From AC-32 sp035518635 (GTDB lineage: Bacteria; Actinomycetota; Thermoleophilia; Gaiellales; Gaiellaceae): DNA of 64,000 bases. Positions 28,136 to 36,430 of this stretch are shown here, in pieces (position 1 is the stretch's first letter; the number at the start of each line of letters is the position of its first letter). The notes under the pieces are model-generated. The model searched no databases, was not told the DNA's origin, and was given only the letters and a program-made list of their open reading frames with translations. The stretch lies in assembly GCA_035518635.1 (NCBI GenBank), contig DATIXI010000048.1:1-64000 (forward strand). Reading direction: 5' to 3'. Position numbers and translations under genes: made by a program.

Positions 28136-28377
28136 TCGTCACACGCATCCCCGCGCTGCTCGGTATGGGCCTGATTCACCTCTACCGGCGGACCGCAGGC
28201 GTGCTCTGGGGCGGGAACTGCAAGTACCACCCGACCTGCTCGCAGTACGCGCTCGACGCGATCCGCGAATTCGGGCTCCTACGCGGGACCGTGCTCGCCG
28301 GCTGGCGACTGCTGCGCTGCAACCCGTGGAGCCGCGGCGGAGTGGACTACGCCCACGACCAGGGGCTGTTCCGGTGA
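28132..28377 (+). CDS. yidD: Membrane protein insertion efficiency factor YidD
   Basis: An 81-residue protein with the family core YRRTAGVLWGGNCKYHPTCS, YALDAIREFG and GTVLAGWRLLRCNPWSRGG. It is amphipathic, membrane-associated, and helps YidC insert proteins. Starts ATG overlapping rnpA and ends overlapping yidC (GTGA). Confidence 0.95.
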   Translation: MIVTRIPALLGMGLIHLYRRTAGVLWGGNCKYHPTCSQYALDAIREFGLLRGTVLAGWRLLRCNPWSRGGVDYAHDQGLFR

Positions 28378-29252
28378 TCCTGTTCCTCCTCGCCTCGACG
28401 AACCCGCTCCGCCCGCTCGAGGACATCCTCCGGCACGTCCTCGACTGGCTGCATCTGAATGCCGGCTTCACGTGGGCCTGGTCGATCGTCGCCCTCACGC
28501 TGATCGTCCGGATGCTGCTCGTGCCGCTGACGGTCAAGCAGATCCACTCGATGCAGAACCTCCAGCTGCACGCGCCGCAGATGAAGGAGATCCAGAAGAA
28601 GTACAAGGCCGACAAAAAGCGCCAGCAGGAAGAGCTGATGAAGTTCTACCGGGAGAACAACATCAACCCGGCGGCGTCGTGCCTGCCGATGCTGGCCCAG
28701 CTCCCGATCTTCTTCGCGCTGTACCTCGTCCTGCGGGGATTCTCGAAGCACCCGCCGTGCCCAGGCCACGAGCTCCATCCGCAGACTTGTGTCGCCAACG
28801 GCGACTTCGCCTGGCTGCACGGCTGGGTTCCCAACATCGCCGCGCCGGTGAGCTCCCACTGGTCCGGGTACGTCCTGCTCGTCCTCTACGTGGCCAGCCA
28901 GCTGGCCTCGACGTTCCTGATGTCGTCCACGATGGACAAGACGCAGCGGACGCTCTTCCTGGTCATGCCGATCGGGTTCGTCTTCTTCCTGCTGAGCTTC
29001 CCAACCGGCCTCGCGATCTACTGGGTGACCACCAACCTGTGGACGGTCGGGCAGGGCCTGATCACTCGACGGATGATGCCGAAGCCGCAACCGCCGCCGA
29101 AACGCTCCTCGCGCACGGCTCCACGGGAGGCGACATCGGAAGACGGCAAGGGCGAAGCGGTCGAGGAGGCCGCTCCGGAGGCGGCGCCGACCGCCCCTGC
29201 GGCTCCCCCGCGGCGTGTGCGCAGGAAGAAGAAAGGCAAGGCGCGGCGATGA
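28374..29252 (+). CDS. yidC: Membrane protein insertase YidC/Oxa1
   Basis: A 292-residue insertase from GTG. The conserved arginine in LIVRMLLVPLTVKQIHSMQ, NPAASCLPMLAQLPIFFALY and FVFFLLSFPTGLAIYWVTTN mark the YidC fold with five membrane segments. The C-terminus is a basic/Ala-Pro tail (PRRVRRKKKGKARR), probably ribosome-binding. It starts as GTGA on the yidD stop and ends as ATGA on jag. Confidence 0.95.
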   Translation: MILFLLASTNPLRPLEDILRHVLDWLHLNAGFTWAWSIVALTLIVRMLLVPLTVKQIHSMQNLQLHAPQMKEIQKKYKADKKRQQEELMKFYRENNINPAASCLPMLAQLPIFFALYLVLRGFSKHPPCPGHELHPQTCVANGDFAWLHGWVPNIAAPVSSHWSGYVLLVLYVASQLASTFLMSSTMDKTQRTLFLVMPIGFVFFLLSFPTGLAIYWVTTNLWTVGQGLITRRMMPKPQPPPKRSSRTAPREATSEDGKGEAVEEAAPEAAPTAPAAPPRRVRRKKKGKARR

Positions 29253-29938
29253 GCGACACGATCCAGGTCGAGACGACCGGAGAGACCGTCGGCGAGGCGA
29301 AGTGGGCCGCGCTGCGGGAGCTGGAGAAGCTTCAGCCCGGGATGGACAAGGGCGCAGTCCGCTTCCAGGTCGTCTCCGAGGGCGAGCGGGGCCTGCTCGG
29401 GGTCGGGTATGCGCCCGCGCGCGTGATCGCGACGATCGACGCAGCTGCGGTGGCCGACCAGGCTGAAGAGCCTCCACCGCAGGACGAAAGCGAGCTCGCC
29501 GGCGAGGTTCGGGAGGTCGTCGAGAGGCTGCTGGACGCGATCGGTGTCCGGGCGCGCCTCGAGGTGAGCGAGGACGAGGACACGCTCCTGGCGACGGTCG
29601 TCGGCCGCGAGCTCGGCCTCGTGATCGGCAAGCACGGCCAGACGATCGACGCGATCCAGTACCTCGTGAACGCCATCGTGTGGCGGGGGCACGGCGAGGA
29701 TCGAAAGGCGGTCGTCGTGGACGCGGCCGGCTACCGCGCGCGCCGGGATGCGACGCTCGAAGGCCTTGCGGTACGTAACGCCGAGCGGGCGATTTCGTCC
29801 GGTCAGGCCGTGGAGCTCGACCCGATGACCGCCGTCGAGCGCAAGACCGTGCACGTGCGCCTGAAGGACTACCCGGGTGTGACCACGCGGAGCGAGGGAA
29901 CCGAGCCCAACCGCTTCGTCGTGATCGAGCCGGCTTGA
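29249..29938 (+). CDS. jag: Jag/KhpB RNA-binding protein
   Basis: A 229-residue protein with the Jag N-terminal domain (VETTGETVGEAKWAALREL, LLGVGYAPARV), a KH domain (GRELGLVIGKHGQTIDAIQ) and an R3H domain (LDPMTAVERKTVHVRLKDY). It is a cytoplasmic RNA-binding protein often coupled to yidC; in firmicutes KhpB affects cell division and elongation. Overlaps both neighbours by 4 bp. Confidence 0.93.
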   Translation: MSDTIQVETTGETVGEAKWAALRELEKLQPGMDKGAVRFQVVSEGERGLLGVGYAPARVIATIDAAAVADQAEEPPPQDESELAGEVREVVERLLDAIGVRARLEVSEDEDTLLATVVGRELGLVIGKHGQTIDAIQYLVNAIVWRGHGEDRKAVVVDAAGYRARRDATLEGLAVRNAERAISSGQAVELDPMTAVERKTVHVRLKDYPGVTTRSEGTEPNRFVVIEPA

Positions 29939-30525
29939 CCGACGACGAGCTGCTCGAGCGCTGGCTCGACGAGCTCGTCTCGACACCGGGGCTGACCTCC
30001 CTCACGGGCGACGACGCGCGGCGCGTCCACCTCGAGGAGAGTCTGGCCGCCGCAGGCGTCGTGCGCGAGTTCGCAGGCTCGATCGTCGACGTCGGCTCGG
30101 GTGGCGGTGCGCCCGGGATTCCGCTCGCCGTGTTGTTTCCGGAGCGGGAGGTCACGCTGCTGGAGGCGAACCGGCGGAAGTGCGCGTTTCTGGAGCGGTG
30201 GGCCCGCGAGGTACCGAACGTGCGCGTCGTGTGCGGCCGGGCCGAGGAGCAGCCGGTCGACAGCTGGGGGGTCGCGGTCGCGAAGGCGCTCGCGAGCCCG
30301 CCGGTCGCGGCAGAATGGTGCCTGCCGTTGGTCAGGCCGGGTGGCGCGGTCATCCTGTACGTCGGCCCGAGCGCGGCCCCGGAGCGGGTCGCGCAGGTGG
30401 CGGAGAAGCTCGGCGGCGAGCTCCGACCGTCGCCGTCAGGCCTGCTCGTCCTGTCGAAGACCCACGCGACGCCGCAGGGCTTTCCCCGCCGCCCCGGAAT
30501 GGCCAGGAAACGTCCGCTTGCCTAG
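29935..30525 (+). CDS. rsmG: 16S rRNA (guanine-N7) methyltransferase
   Basis: A 196-residue SAM-dependent enzyme that methylates G527 of 16S rRNA. TTG start, overlapping the jag stop as TTGA. Motif I is IVDVGSGGGAPGIPLAVLFP, followed by VTLLEANRRKCAFLERW and VCGRAEE. Loss of RsmG is known to give low-level streptomycin resistance in other bacteria. Normal gene position next to parA. Confidence 0.94.
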   Translation: MTDDELLERWLDELVSTPGLTSLTGDDARRVHLEESLAAAGVVREFAGSIVDVGSGGGAPGIPLAVLFPEREVTLLEANRRKCAFLERWAREVPNVRVVCGRAEEQPVDSWGVAVAKALASPPVAAEWCLPLVRPGGAVILYVGPSAAPERVAQVAEKLGGELRPSPSGLLVLSKTHATPQGFPRRPGMARKRPLA

Positions 30526-30526
30526 C

Positions 30527-30532
30527 TAGCGT
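30527..30532 (+). promoter_or_regulatory. -10 element for parA, possibly leaderless
   Basis: TAGCGT ends exactly 6 nt before the parA GTG. There is no Shine-Dalgarno sequence. A TANNNT element 6-7 nt from the start codon is typical of leaderless transcripts in actinobacteria. No clear -35. Confidence 0.4.
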
Positions 30533-30538
30533 GGCCGT

Positions 30539-31294
30539 GTGCCCGGCCGGGTCTATGCGCTTGCCAACCAGAAGGGCGGCGTCGGCAAGACGACGACGAC
30601 GATCAACCTCGCGGCCTGCCTCGCGGAGGCCGGCGAGCGCGTGCTCGTCGTCGATCTCGACCCCCAGGCGAACGCGACCTCCGGACTGGGCGAGCGCGCG
30701 AACGGGACGTCCTCGCTCGACCTCCTCGACGGGATCCCGCTCGCGGACCTCGCGAAGCCGACGCAGTTTCCACGGCTGGACCTCGTGCCGTCGCGGCGGG
30801 AGCTCGCTGGCGCGGCCGTCGAGCTTGGGCGCAGGCCGGACGGCGAGCGCTACCTCGCAGATGCGCTCGCAGGGGCGGGCGAGGGCTATTCGTTCGTGTT
30901 CGTCGACTGCCCTCCGTCCCTCGGCCCGCTGACGGTCAATGCACTGGCGGCGGCCGACCGGGTGCTCGTGCCGCTGCAGGCGGAGTACTACGCGCTGGAG
31001 GGCCTCGCCCAACTCGTCGGCTCGGTCGAGCTCGTGCGCTCGCGGCTGAACCCGCGGCTTGCGCTCGGGGGCGTGATTCTGACGATGGTCGACCGGCGGA
31101 CCCGCCTGTCGGCCGAGGTCACCGCCGAGGTGCGCCGGCACTTCGGCGAGCTCGTGTTCAGGACGGCCGTGCCGCGCTCGGTGCGCGTGGCCGAGGCGCC
31201 GAGCCACGGGCTGCCGGTGACCGCCTACGACCGCGCGTCCGCCGGTGCCGACGCGTACTGGAAGGTGGCGATGGAGCTTGTCGGCCGTTCCTGA
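30539..31294 (+). CDS. parA: Chromosome partitioning ATPase ParA/Soj
   Basis: A 251-residue deviant Walker ATPase: NQKGGVGKTTTTINLA, VLVVDLDPQANATSG and FVFVDCPPSLGPL. GTG start (VPGRVYALANQKGG). It binds DNA and ATP and moves ParB-parS complexes. It overlaps parB by 17 bp. Located just right of the origin, as usual. Confidence 0.97.
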   Translation: MPGRVYALANQKGGVGKTTTTINLAACLAEAGERVLVVDLDPQANATSGLGERANGTSSLDLLDGIPLADLAKPTQFPRLDLVPSRRELAGAAVELGRRPDGERYLADALAGAGEGYSFVFVDCPPSLGPLTVNALAAADRVLVPLQAEYYALEGLAQLVGSVELVRSRLNPRLALGGVILTMVDRRTRLSAEVTAEVRRHFGELVFRTAVPRSVRVAEAPSHGLPVTAYDRASAGADAYWKVAMELVGRS

Positions 31295-32123
31295 GAGACG
31301 ACGCGGCCTCGGCCGCGGCCTGGAAGTGCTGGTCGGCGGGCCGGGCGAGCCGGAGCTCGCGCATCTGCCCGTCGAGACGATCCACGCCAACCCGCGCCAG
31401 CCGCGCAAGCGCTTCGACAACGAGGCGACGACCGCGCTCGCGGACTCGATCCGCGCGCAGGGGCTCGTTCAGCCGGTCGTCGTGCGCCCGCGCATCGAGG
31501 GCGGGTACGAGCTGATTGCCGGGGAGCGGCGTTGGCGCGCGGCCCGGGAGGCCCGGATTCCGACGGTGCCGGCGCTCGTGCGTACAGCCGACGACCGGGA
31601 CACGATCCTGCTCGGCCTGGTGGAGAACGTCGCACGCGAGCAGCTCTCGGCGGTCGAGGAGGCTCGAGCCTACGCGCTCCTGATGGACGAGTTCGAGCTC
31701 TCGCTCGGAGACCTCGGTGAGCGTGTCGGCAAGGCGAAGCCGACCGTCTCCAACCGGCTGCGGCTGCTCGAGCTTCCCGACGACGTGCTCGCGCTGGTCG
31801 AGCGCGGCGATCTCACGGAGGGCCACGCGCGCGCTGTCCTCGCGGTGCCCGACCAGGACGGCCGCCGCCGGCTCGCCCGCAAGATCGTCAGGCGCGGCAT
31901 GTCGGTTCGCGCCGCCGAGCGGGCCGCTCGCTGGGCGGGTGCCAAGACGAAGCCGCGCAAGGCGCCGAAGGTCGACCCCGCGCTTGCCGACCGCGTGCGC
32001 AAGGGCGCCGAGCGCGTCACCGGCTTTCCCGCACGCATCAGGGCCGGCCGCCTCGAGATCGCGTTCGGCGACGAGACCGAGCTGGAAGAGCTGGCCGAGG
32101 TCTTCGAGAGTCTCGTCGCCTGA
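31278..32123 (+). CDS. parB: Chromosome partitioning protein ParB/Spo0J
   Basis: A 281-residue CTPase/DNA-binding protein. TTG start gives LSAVPERRRGLGRGLEVL, the common actinobacterial N-terminus (a longer ATG at 31245 is inside parA). The ParB-N domain has IHANPRQPRKRFD and ELIAGERRWRAAREA; the helix-turn-helix has LGERVGKAKPTVSNRLRLL. No parS site (TGTTTCACGTGAAACA) was seen in the window. Confidence 0.95.
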   Translation: MSAVPERRRGLGRGLEVLVGGPGEPELAHLPVETIHANPRQPRKRFDNEATTALADSIRAQGLVQPVVVRPRIEGGYELIAGERRWRAAREARIPTVPALVRTADDRDTILLGLVENVAREQLSAVEEARAYALLMDEFELSLGDLGERVGKAKPTVSNRLRLLELPDDVLALVERGDLTEGHARAVLAVPDQDGRRRLARKIVRRGMSVRAAERAARWAGAKTKPRKAPKVDPALADRVRKGAERVTGFPARIRAGRLEIAFGDETELEELAEVFESLVA

Positions 32124-32139
32124 GGCGCCACGAAGCGCC
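32124..32139 (+). terminator. Hairpin downstream of parB, possible terminator
   Basis: GGCGC-CACGAA-GCGCC (32124-32139) directly after the parB stop. There is no T-run, so it would be a weak or Rho-type terminator. Confidence 0.3.
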
Positions 32140-32181
32140 GGACTGGCGCGGGAGGCCCTGACCGCATACAACTAGGGAAGG

Positions 32182-34770
32182 GTGAGGTTGCGGCGTGAGG
32201 GGGTTCTCGCGGGGCTGTGTGCGCTCGCGCTCTGCATGGTCCCGCCGGGCCAGGCGGACGCTCCCGGCCGCTCGCAGGATCCACCCGACTTCCAAGAGTC
32301 GACGGTCATCAGCAACCTGGACTCCCCGACCCAGGTGCGCTTCGCCTCCAACGGCCAGGTCTTCGTGGCCGAGAAGAGCGGCGTGATCAAGCTCTACTCG
32401 AGCCTCGACGACACGAGCCCGACGGTGTTCGCAGACCTCAGCTCACAGGTGGACGACTACTGGGACCGCGGGCTGCTCTCGATCGCGCTCGATCCGGGCT
32501 ATCCCGCACAGCCCTACGTCTACGCGCTCTTCACGTTCGACGCGCCGATCGGCGGAACCCCGCCCGTGTGGGGCGACGACTGCCCGACCCCGCCGGGGCC
32601 GACGACCTTCGGCTGCGTCGTGAGCGGTCGCCTGGTGAGGCTGACGGCCGACGCCGGCCTGCAACACGCCACCTCGGAGCAGGATCTGCTCGACGGCTGG
32701 TGCCAGCAGTTCCCGAGCCACTCCGTCGGCGACCTCCAGTTCGGCCCCGACGGCTCCCTCTACATCAGCGGCGGCGAGGGTGCGAACTTCTACGGCGTCG
32801 ACTACGGCCAGTACGGCGACCCGGTCAACCCGTGCGGCGATCCGCCGGTTCCCGTCGGCAGCGACCAGTCTCCCCCCGCCGCGGAGGGCGGCGCGCTCCG
32901 CTCGCAGAGCCTGCTGCGCAGCCCCGGCGAGGCGGCTGTCCTGAACGGATCGATCCTCCGCGTCGACCCGAGCACGGGCGCGGCGACGCCGAACAACCCG
33001 CTCGCCGCGAGCTCCGACCCGAACGCGCGCCGCATCGTCGCCCAGGGCCTGCGTAACCCGTTCCGCTTCACCACGCGGCCGGGCACCTCCGAGCTCTGGG
33101 TCGGCGACGTGGGCTGGAACGACTGGGAGGAGGTGAACCGGGTCCTCTCCGGCAGCGACTCGGCGGTCGAGAACTTCGGCTGGCCCTGCTACGAGGGCAA
33201 CGGCCCGCAACCGTCCTATCAGAGTGCCGGTCTGCGGATCTGTACCCAGCTCTATGGGACCGTGGGCGCGGTCACGCCGCCCTACTACACCTACAACCAC
33301 AACGACCTGGTCGTTCCTGGCGAGTCGTGCTCGAAGGGATCGAGCTCGATCAGCGGTCTCGCCTTCTACCAGGGCGGTTCGTACCCGTCGGACTACAACG
33401 GAGCGCTGTTCTTCGCCGACTACTCGCGGAACTGCATCTGGGTGATGTTTCCGGGACCGAACGGGTTGCCCGACCCGACCGATATCGAGACGTTCGACTC
33501 GCAGGCCTCGGCCCCGGTCGACCTCGAGGTCGGCCCCGGCGGCGACCTCTTCTACGTCGACCTGACCGGCGGGACTGTCAGGCGGATCCGGTACTTCGCG
33601 GGCGACGCGCCCCCGAACGTCGTCGCGAAGGCGTCCCCGACCAGCGGCGGCGCCCCGCTCACCGTCCACTTCGACGGGTCCGGCTCGTACGATCCCGACC
33701 CGGGCGACACCATCACGTATGCCTGGGACCTCGACGGCGACGGCCAGTTCGACGACTCGACCACGCAGAAGCCGACCTATACCTACGGCCCCGGGACGTA
33801 CACCGTCCGGCTCCGTGTGACCGACAACCACGGCTTCTCGAGCACGAGCGACCCGATCACGATCTCGTCCGACAACGACCCGCCGGACCCGGTGATCACG
33901 ACGCCGCTCGAGACGAAGACCTGGAAGGTCGGCGACCCGATCTCCTTCTCGGGAAGCGCGAGCGACCCGCAGGACGGGGCGCTGCCGGCCTCGAGCCTGA
34001 CCTGGACGGTGATCCTCCACCACTGCCCGTCGAACTGCCACATCCACATCATCCAGAGCTTCCACGGCGTTTCGAGCGGCACGGTCTCGGCGCCCGACCA
34101 CGACTACCCTTCGTACCTCGAGCTCCAGCTGAAGGCAACCGACTCCGGCGGCCTCTCGTCGACGACCTCCGTCGACCTGCTCCCGCAGACGACGGTGCTC
34201 TCGTTCGACTCGGTCCCGCGGGGCCTGAAACTCGCGGTGGGATCGTCGGAGGAGGCGACCCCGTTCACGCGCAAGGTGATCGTCAACTCGACGAACGCGA
34301 TCAGCGCACCGCTCACGCAGACGCTCGGCAAGCGCGGACTCGGATTCGTCTCGTGGTCGGACGGCAAGGCCGCCACGCACATCGTCACGGCCCCGGCCGG
34401 CGGCGCTTCCTACTCGGCGACCTATCGGGACATCGTTCCGCCCACGGTTGCGATCAAGGCCCCGGGCGCGGGCGGGAGGGTGCACGGAAAGGTCCTCGTC
34501 AAGGTGACAGCCTCCGACGACACGGGAGTCACGGCGGTCTGGCTCACGCTCGACGGCAAGCGCCTCGGCCCGGTGCTGACACGCGCGCCGTACACGCTAC
34601 TGTGGGCGACCGCCCGGCTGCCAATCGGCCCGCATGTGCTGACGGCGGCCGCGACCGACGCGGCCGGGAACACGACCAGCTCGGCCCCGGTCAAGGTCCG
34701 CGTCTACAACCCGACTCGGCGGCCGGCCTCGCTGTTCCTGCTACTGAGACGCCTCTTCTCGCGGCGCTAG
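32182..34770 (+). CDS. Secreted PQQ-type sugar dehydrogenase with PKD and Ig-like domains
   Basis: An 862-residue exported protein. Signal peptide about residues 1-26 (LAGLCALALCMVPPGQADA). Residues about 40-470 form a six-bladed soluble glucose/sorbosone dehydrogenase propeller: SPTQVRFASNGQVFVAEKSG, DRGLLSIALDPGY, GLRNPFRFTTRPG and ELWVGDVGWNDWEEV. About 475-560 is a PKD domain (VHFDGSGSYDPDPGDTITYA), with further Ig-like modules to about 840 ending NTTSSAPVKVRV. The enzyme would oxidise sugars outside the membrane with PQQ; PQQ genes are not nearby. GTG start chosen; TTG 6 nt later also possible. The basic C-terminus may anchor it. Confidence 0.85.
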   Translation: MRLRREGVLAGLCALALCMVPPGQADAPGRSQDPPDFQESTVISNLDSPTQVRFASNGQVFVAEKSGVIKLYSSLDDTSPTVFADLSSQVDDYWDRGLLSIALDPGYPAQPYVYALFTFDAPIGGTPPVWGDDCPTPPGPTTFGCVVSGRLVRLTADAGLQHATSEQDLLDGWCQQFPSHSVGDLQFGPDGSLYISGGEGANFYGVDYGQYGDPVNPCGDPPVPVGSDQSPPAAEGGALRSQSLLRSPGEAAVLNGSILRVDPSTGAATPNNPLAASSDPNARRIVAQGLRNPFRFTTRPGTSELWVGDVGWNDWEEVNRVLSGSDSAVENFGWPCYEGNGPQPSYQSAGLRICTQLYGTVGAVTPPYYTYNHNDLVVPGESCSKGSSSISGLAFYQGGSYPSDYNGALFFADYSRNCIWVMFPGPNGLPDPTDIETFDSQASAPVDLEVGPGGDLFYVDLTGGTVRRIRYFAGDAPPNVVAKASPTSGGAPLTVHFDGSGSYDPDPGDTITYAWDLDGDGQFDDSTTQKPTYTYGPGTYTVRLRVTDNHGFSSTSDPITISSDNDPPDPVITTPLETKTWKVGDPISFSGSASDPQDGALPASSLTWTVILHHCPSNCHIHIIQSFHGVSSGTVSAPDHDYPSYLELQLKATDSGGLSSTTSVDLLPQTTVLSFDSVPRGLKLAVGSSEEATPFTRKVIVNSTNAISAPLTQTLGKRGLGFVSWSDGKAATHIVTAPAGGASYSATYRDIVPPTVAIKAPGAGGRVHGKVLVKVTASDDTGVTAVWLTLDGKRLGPVLTRAPYTLLWATARLPIGPHVLTAAATDAAGNTTSSAPVKVRVYNPTRRPASLFLLLRRLFSRR

Positions 34771-34812
34771 ACCGGACTTCCGTCATCGGCAGGACGGCTG
34801 AGCACGGCGAGA

Positions 34813-34886
34813 TGGGCGATCGTGGATTCGAACCACGGACCTCCGCCTTATCAGAGCGGCGCTCTAACCGACTGAGCTAATCGCCC
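34813..34886 (-). tRNA. tRNA-Ile (GAT)
   Basis: On the minus strand a full cloverleaf: acceptor GGGCGAT paired with ATCGCCC, D arm GCTC/GAGC, anticodon stem CCGCT/GGCGG with loop CTGATAA (anticodon GAT), T arm CGTGG-TTCGAAT-CCACG, discriminator A. CCA is not encoded. 74 nt. Confidence 0.97.
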
Positions 34887-34895
34887 GGGAGGCGC

Positions 34896-34926
34896 AGTGT
34901 AGCCGCACCCTCTTTAGGGATGTCGA
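34896..34926 (-). promoter_or_regulatory. Possible promoter of tRNA-Ile
   Basis: TACACT (34896-34901) with TCGACA (34921-34926) 19 bp upstream on the minus strand. Start would be just before the mature tRNA. Spacer is longer than the 17-bp optimum. Confidence 0.4.
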
Positions 34927-34966
34927 CGCGCTCCGGGGTGCCGACAACGAGTGTGGTACTGCGGCC

Positions 34967-35152
34967 ATGAACATCGGCGACCTCGTCCTCTATCAGGGTC
35001 GGGCCTTCTACCTGCGCGGCCTGGACCCGATGGGTGTGCCCGAACGGCGCGCCATAGTCGAGGATGCCGAAACCGGGGAGGAGCTGCAGGTTCCCCTCGG
35101 CGACGTCGAGCCGCGACGGCCGGCCGGCTGCGAGCCGCGGGTCGGGAGTTGA
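34967..35152 (+). CDS. Small conserved-looking protein of unknown function
   Basis: A 61-residue protein, MNIGDLVLYQGRAFYLRGLD followed by PMGVPERRAIVEDAETGEEL. The sequence looks like a small SH3-like beta barrel, with codon use like the neighbours. It lies 43 bp upstream of the bifunctional nuclease. I do not recognise a family. No Shine-Dalgarno is seen; TACT lies 6 nt before the ATG. Confidence 0.55.
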   Translation: MNIGDLVLYQGRAFYLRGLDPMGVPERRAIVEDAETGEELQVPLGDVEPRRPAGCEPRVGS

Positions 35153-35168
35153 GCGGCTACCCTCTGGC

Positions 35169-35174
35169 TATGAT
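35169..35174 (+). promoter_or_regulatory. -10 element upstream of the bifunctional nuclease
   Basis: TATGAT, 21 nt before the ATG at 35196; a TTGAGC lies 14 bp further up, a short spacer. Suggests the nuclease can be transcribed separately from the small gene before it. Confidence 0.4.
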
Positions 35175-35195
35175 CGGAGCGGGGGCCGTGGGCTG

Positions 35196-35696
35196 ATGCA
35201 CGAGATGGTCATCTACGGGGTGAGCTTCGACCTGGTCGGGAAGCAGCCGATCGTCCTCCTCAAAACGGCCGACGGGAACAAGTTCCTCCCGATCTGGATC
35301 GGGCACCCGGAGGCGGCGGCGATCCTGATGAAGCTCCAGGGCGCGACCACTCCGCGACCGATGACCCACGACCTCGTGACGGACATGCTCGGCCAGCTCG
35401 ACGCCCAGGTGGTCCGCATCACCGTGACCGAGCTGAAGGAGAACACCTTCTACGCGAGCATCACGGTGCAGCAGAACGGCTCCGAGATCGAGATCGACTC
35501 GCGCCCCTCGGACGCCATTGCGCTCGCCGTCAGGGCGGACGCGCCGATCTTCGCGGCCGAAGAGGTGATCGAGGAGTCGGCGATCGAGTTCGAGGGCGAG
35601 GACGTGAACGAGGAGGAGATCGTCTCCGAGTTCAAGCAGTTCCTCGAGAACGTCACGCCCGACGAGTTCGCAGAAGCGAACGGCGAAGAGGGCTAG
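35196..35696 (+). CDS. Bifunctional nuclease family protein (DUF151/BFN)
   Basis: A 166-residue protein. FLPIWIGHPEAAAILMKLQG, MTHDLVTDMLGQL and IEIDSRPSDAIALAVR are the DUF151 core; the tail is a UVR-like acidic segment (NEEEIVSEFKQFLENVTPDEF). Members are nucleases with RNase/DNase activity in plants or regulatory proteins in bacteria; the substrate here is unknown. Ends in TAG that shares CTAG with the chorismate mutase stop. Confidence 0.9.
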   Translation: MHEMVIYGVSFDLVGKQPIVLLKTADGNKFLPIWIGHPEAAAILMKLQGATTPRPMTHDLVTDMLGQLDAQVVRITVTELKENTFYASITVQQNGSEIEIDSRPSDAIALAVRADAPIFAAEEVIEESAIEFEGEDVNEEEIVSEFKQFLENVTPDEFAEANGEEG

Positions 35697-35968
35697 TCCG
35701 CGTCGACCTCGCGCTTTGTGAGGTCGAGGATCTGCTCGAAGATCTCGCGGAGGCCCTCGGCGGACAGCGGGCCACGGTTGGCGCGCGCGAGGTACTGCAG
35801 CATCCACTCCTCCCGCTCCGGGTCGACGAACGAGAGCCCGCGCGACTCCTTGTAGCCCTTCAGGCGCGAGACCAGCTTCAGACGCGTGTTGATCGCCTCG
35901 ACGATCGCGCGGTCGTTGTCGGAGATCTGCTCCCGCAGCTGCTTGATCAGAGGGTCCTGCTCGCTCAT
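35693..35968 (-). CDS. Chorismate mutase (AroQ type)
   Basis: A 91-residue single-domain all-helical protein that would convert chorismate to prephenate for Phe/Tyr synthesis. LREQISDNDRAIVEAINTRL, LVSRLKGYKESRG and PEREEWMLQYLA match AroQ type II mutases, with the helix 1 Arg and Lys residues in place. It overlaps the downstream DNA end of the nuclease gene tail to tail. Its start overlaps the PrcB-like gene's stop (ATGA). Confidence 0.85.
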   Translation of the reverse strand: MSEQDPLIKQLREQISDNDRAIVEAINTRLKLVSRLKGYKESRGLSFVDPEREEWMLQYLARANRGPLSAEGLREIFEQILDLTKREVDAD

Positions 35969-36417
35969 CGGCCTTGCAGTTTGAGGTATACGGGCTTGGC
36001 GCTGCCGTGCATAGCGAGCACGCGGTACGGATACGTGACCTTCGCGGTCACCGGCTCGCCCAACGCCGGCGTTTTCTCGCGCGCGTACACGTAGATCCCG
36101 CGGCGGCGCTCGATCACCCGCTGGATGACGAGCGAGTAGCCGGTGCTCGAGCGCGGGCCGAGCGCGATCACGACCGTCTGGTCCCGGTCCCAGTTCAGCC
36201 GAGGCGGCCTCGGCGGCCGGCCGGGCATGTTCGCAGCGAGCATTCTCGAGAACGAGCCCCGGGAGTGGAAAACGCCGAGGAGCTTGTGTGGGAACTGAAC
36301 GGGGCCGAAAGAGTGCGTCACGTCGCGCCAGGCGACGGGCCGCTCTCCGCCCATCCCCCAGACCTGCGTGTAGACGAGCCAGCCCGCGAGCGCGAGCGCG
36401 AGGCCCGCGACGACCAC
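35965..36417 (-). CDS. Membrane-anchored PrcB_C-like domain protein
   Basis: A 150-residue protein from GTG. One N-terminal membrane segment (VVVAGLALALAGWLVYTQVW), then an exported domain with SSTGYSLVIQRVIERRRGIY and TYPYRVLAMHGSAKPVYL, similar to the C-terminal domain of the treponemal PrcB protease-complex subunit (DUF4163/PrcB_C-like). Function unknown. Sits between an L,D-transpeptidase and chorismate mutase. Confidence 0.65.
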   Translation of the reverse strand: MVVAGLALALAGWLVYTQVWGMGGERPVAWRDVTHSFGPVQFPHKLLGVFHSRGSFSRMLAANMPGRPPRPPRLNWDRDQTVVIALGPRSSTGYSLVIQRVIERRRGIYVYAREKTPALGEPVTAKVTYPYRVLAMHGSAKPVYLKLQGR

Positions 36418-36430
36418 GGCCCCCGCGGCC

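Noticed and set aside
28347..30353. Long minus-strand open frame over yidC-jag-rsmG.
   Set aside because: Antisense to well-identified genes and compositionally unlike a protein.
31245..31277. ATG start for parB, giving 11 extra residues.
   Set aside because: TTG at 31278 gives the conserved ParB N-terminus and a smaller overlap with parA.
32443..34485. Long minus-strand open frame within the sugar dehydrogenase.
   Set aside because: Arg/Val-rich shadow; the plus-strand gene has clear domains.
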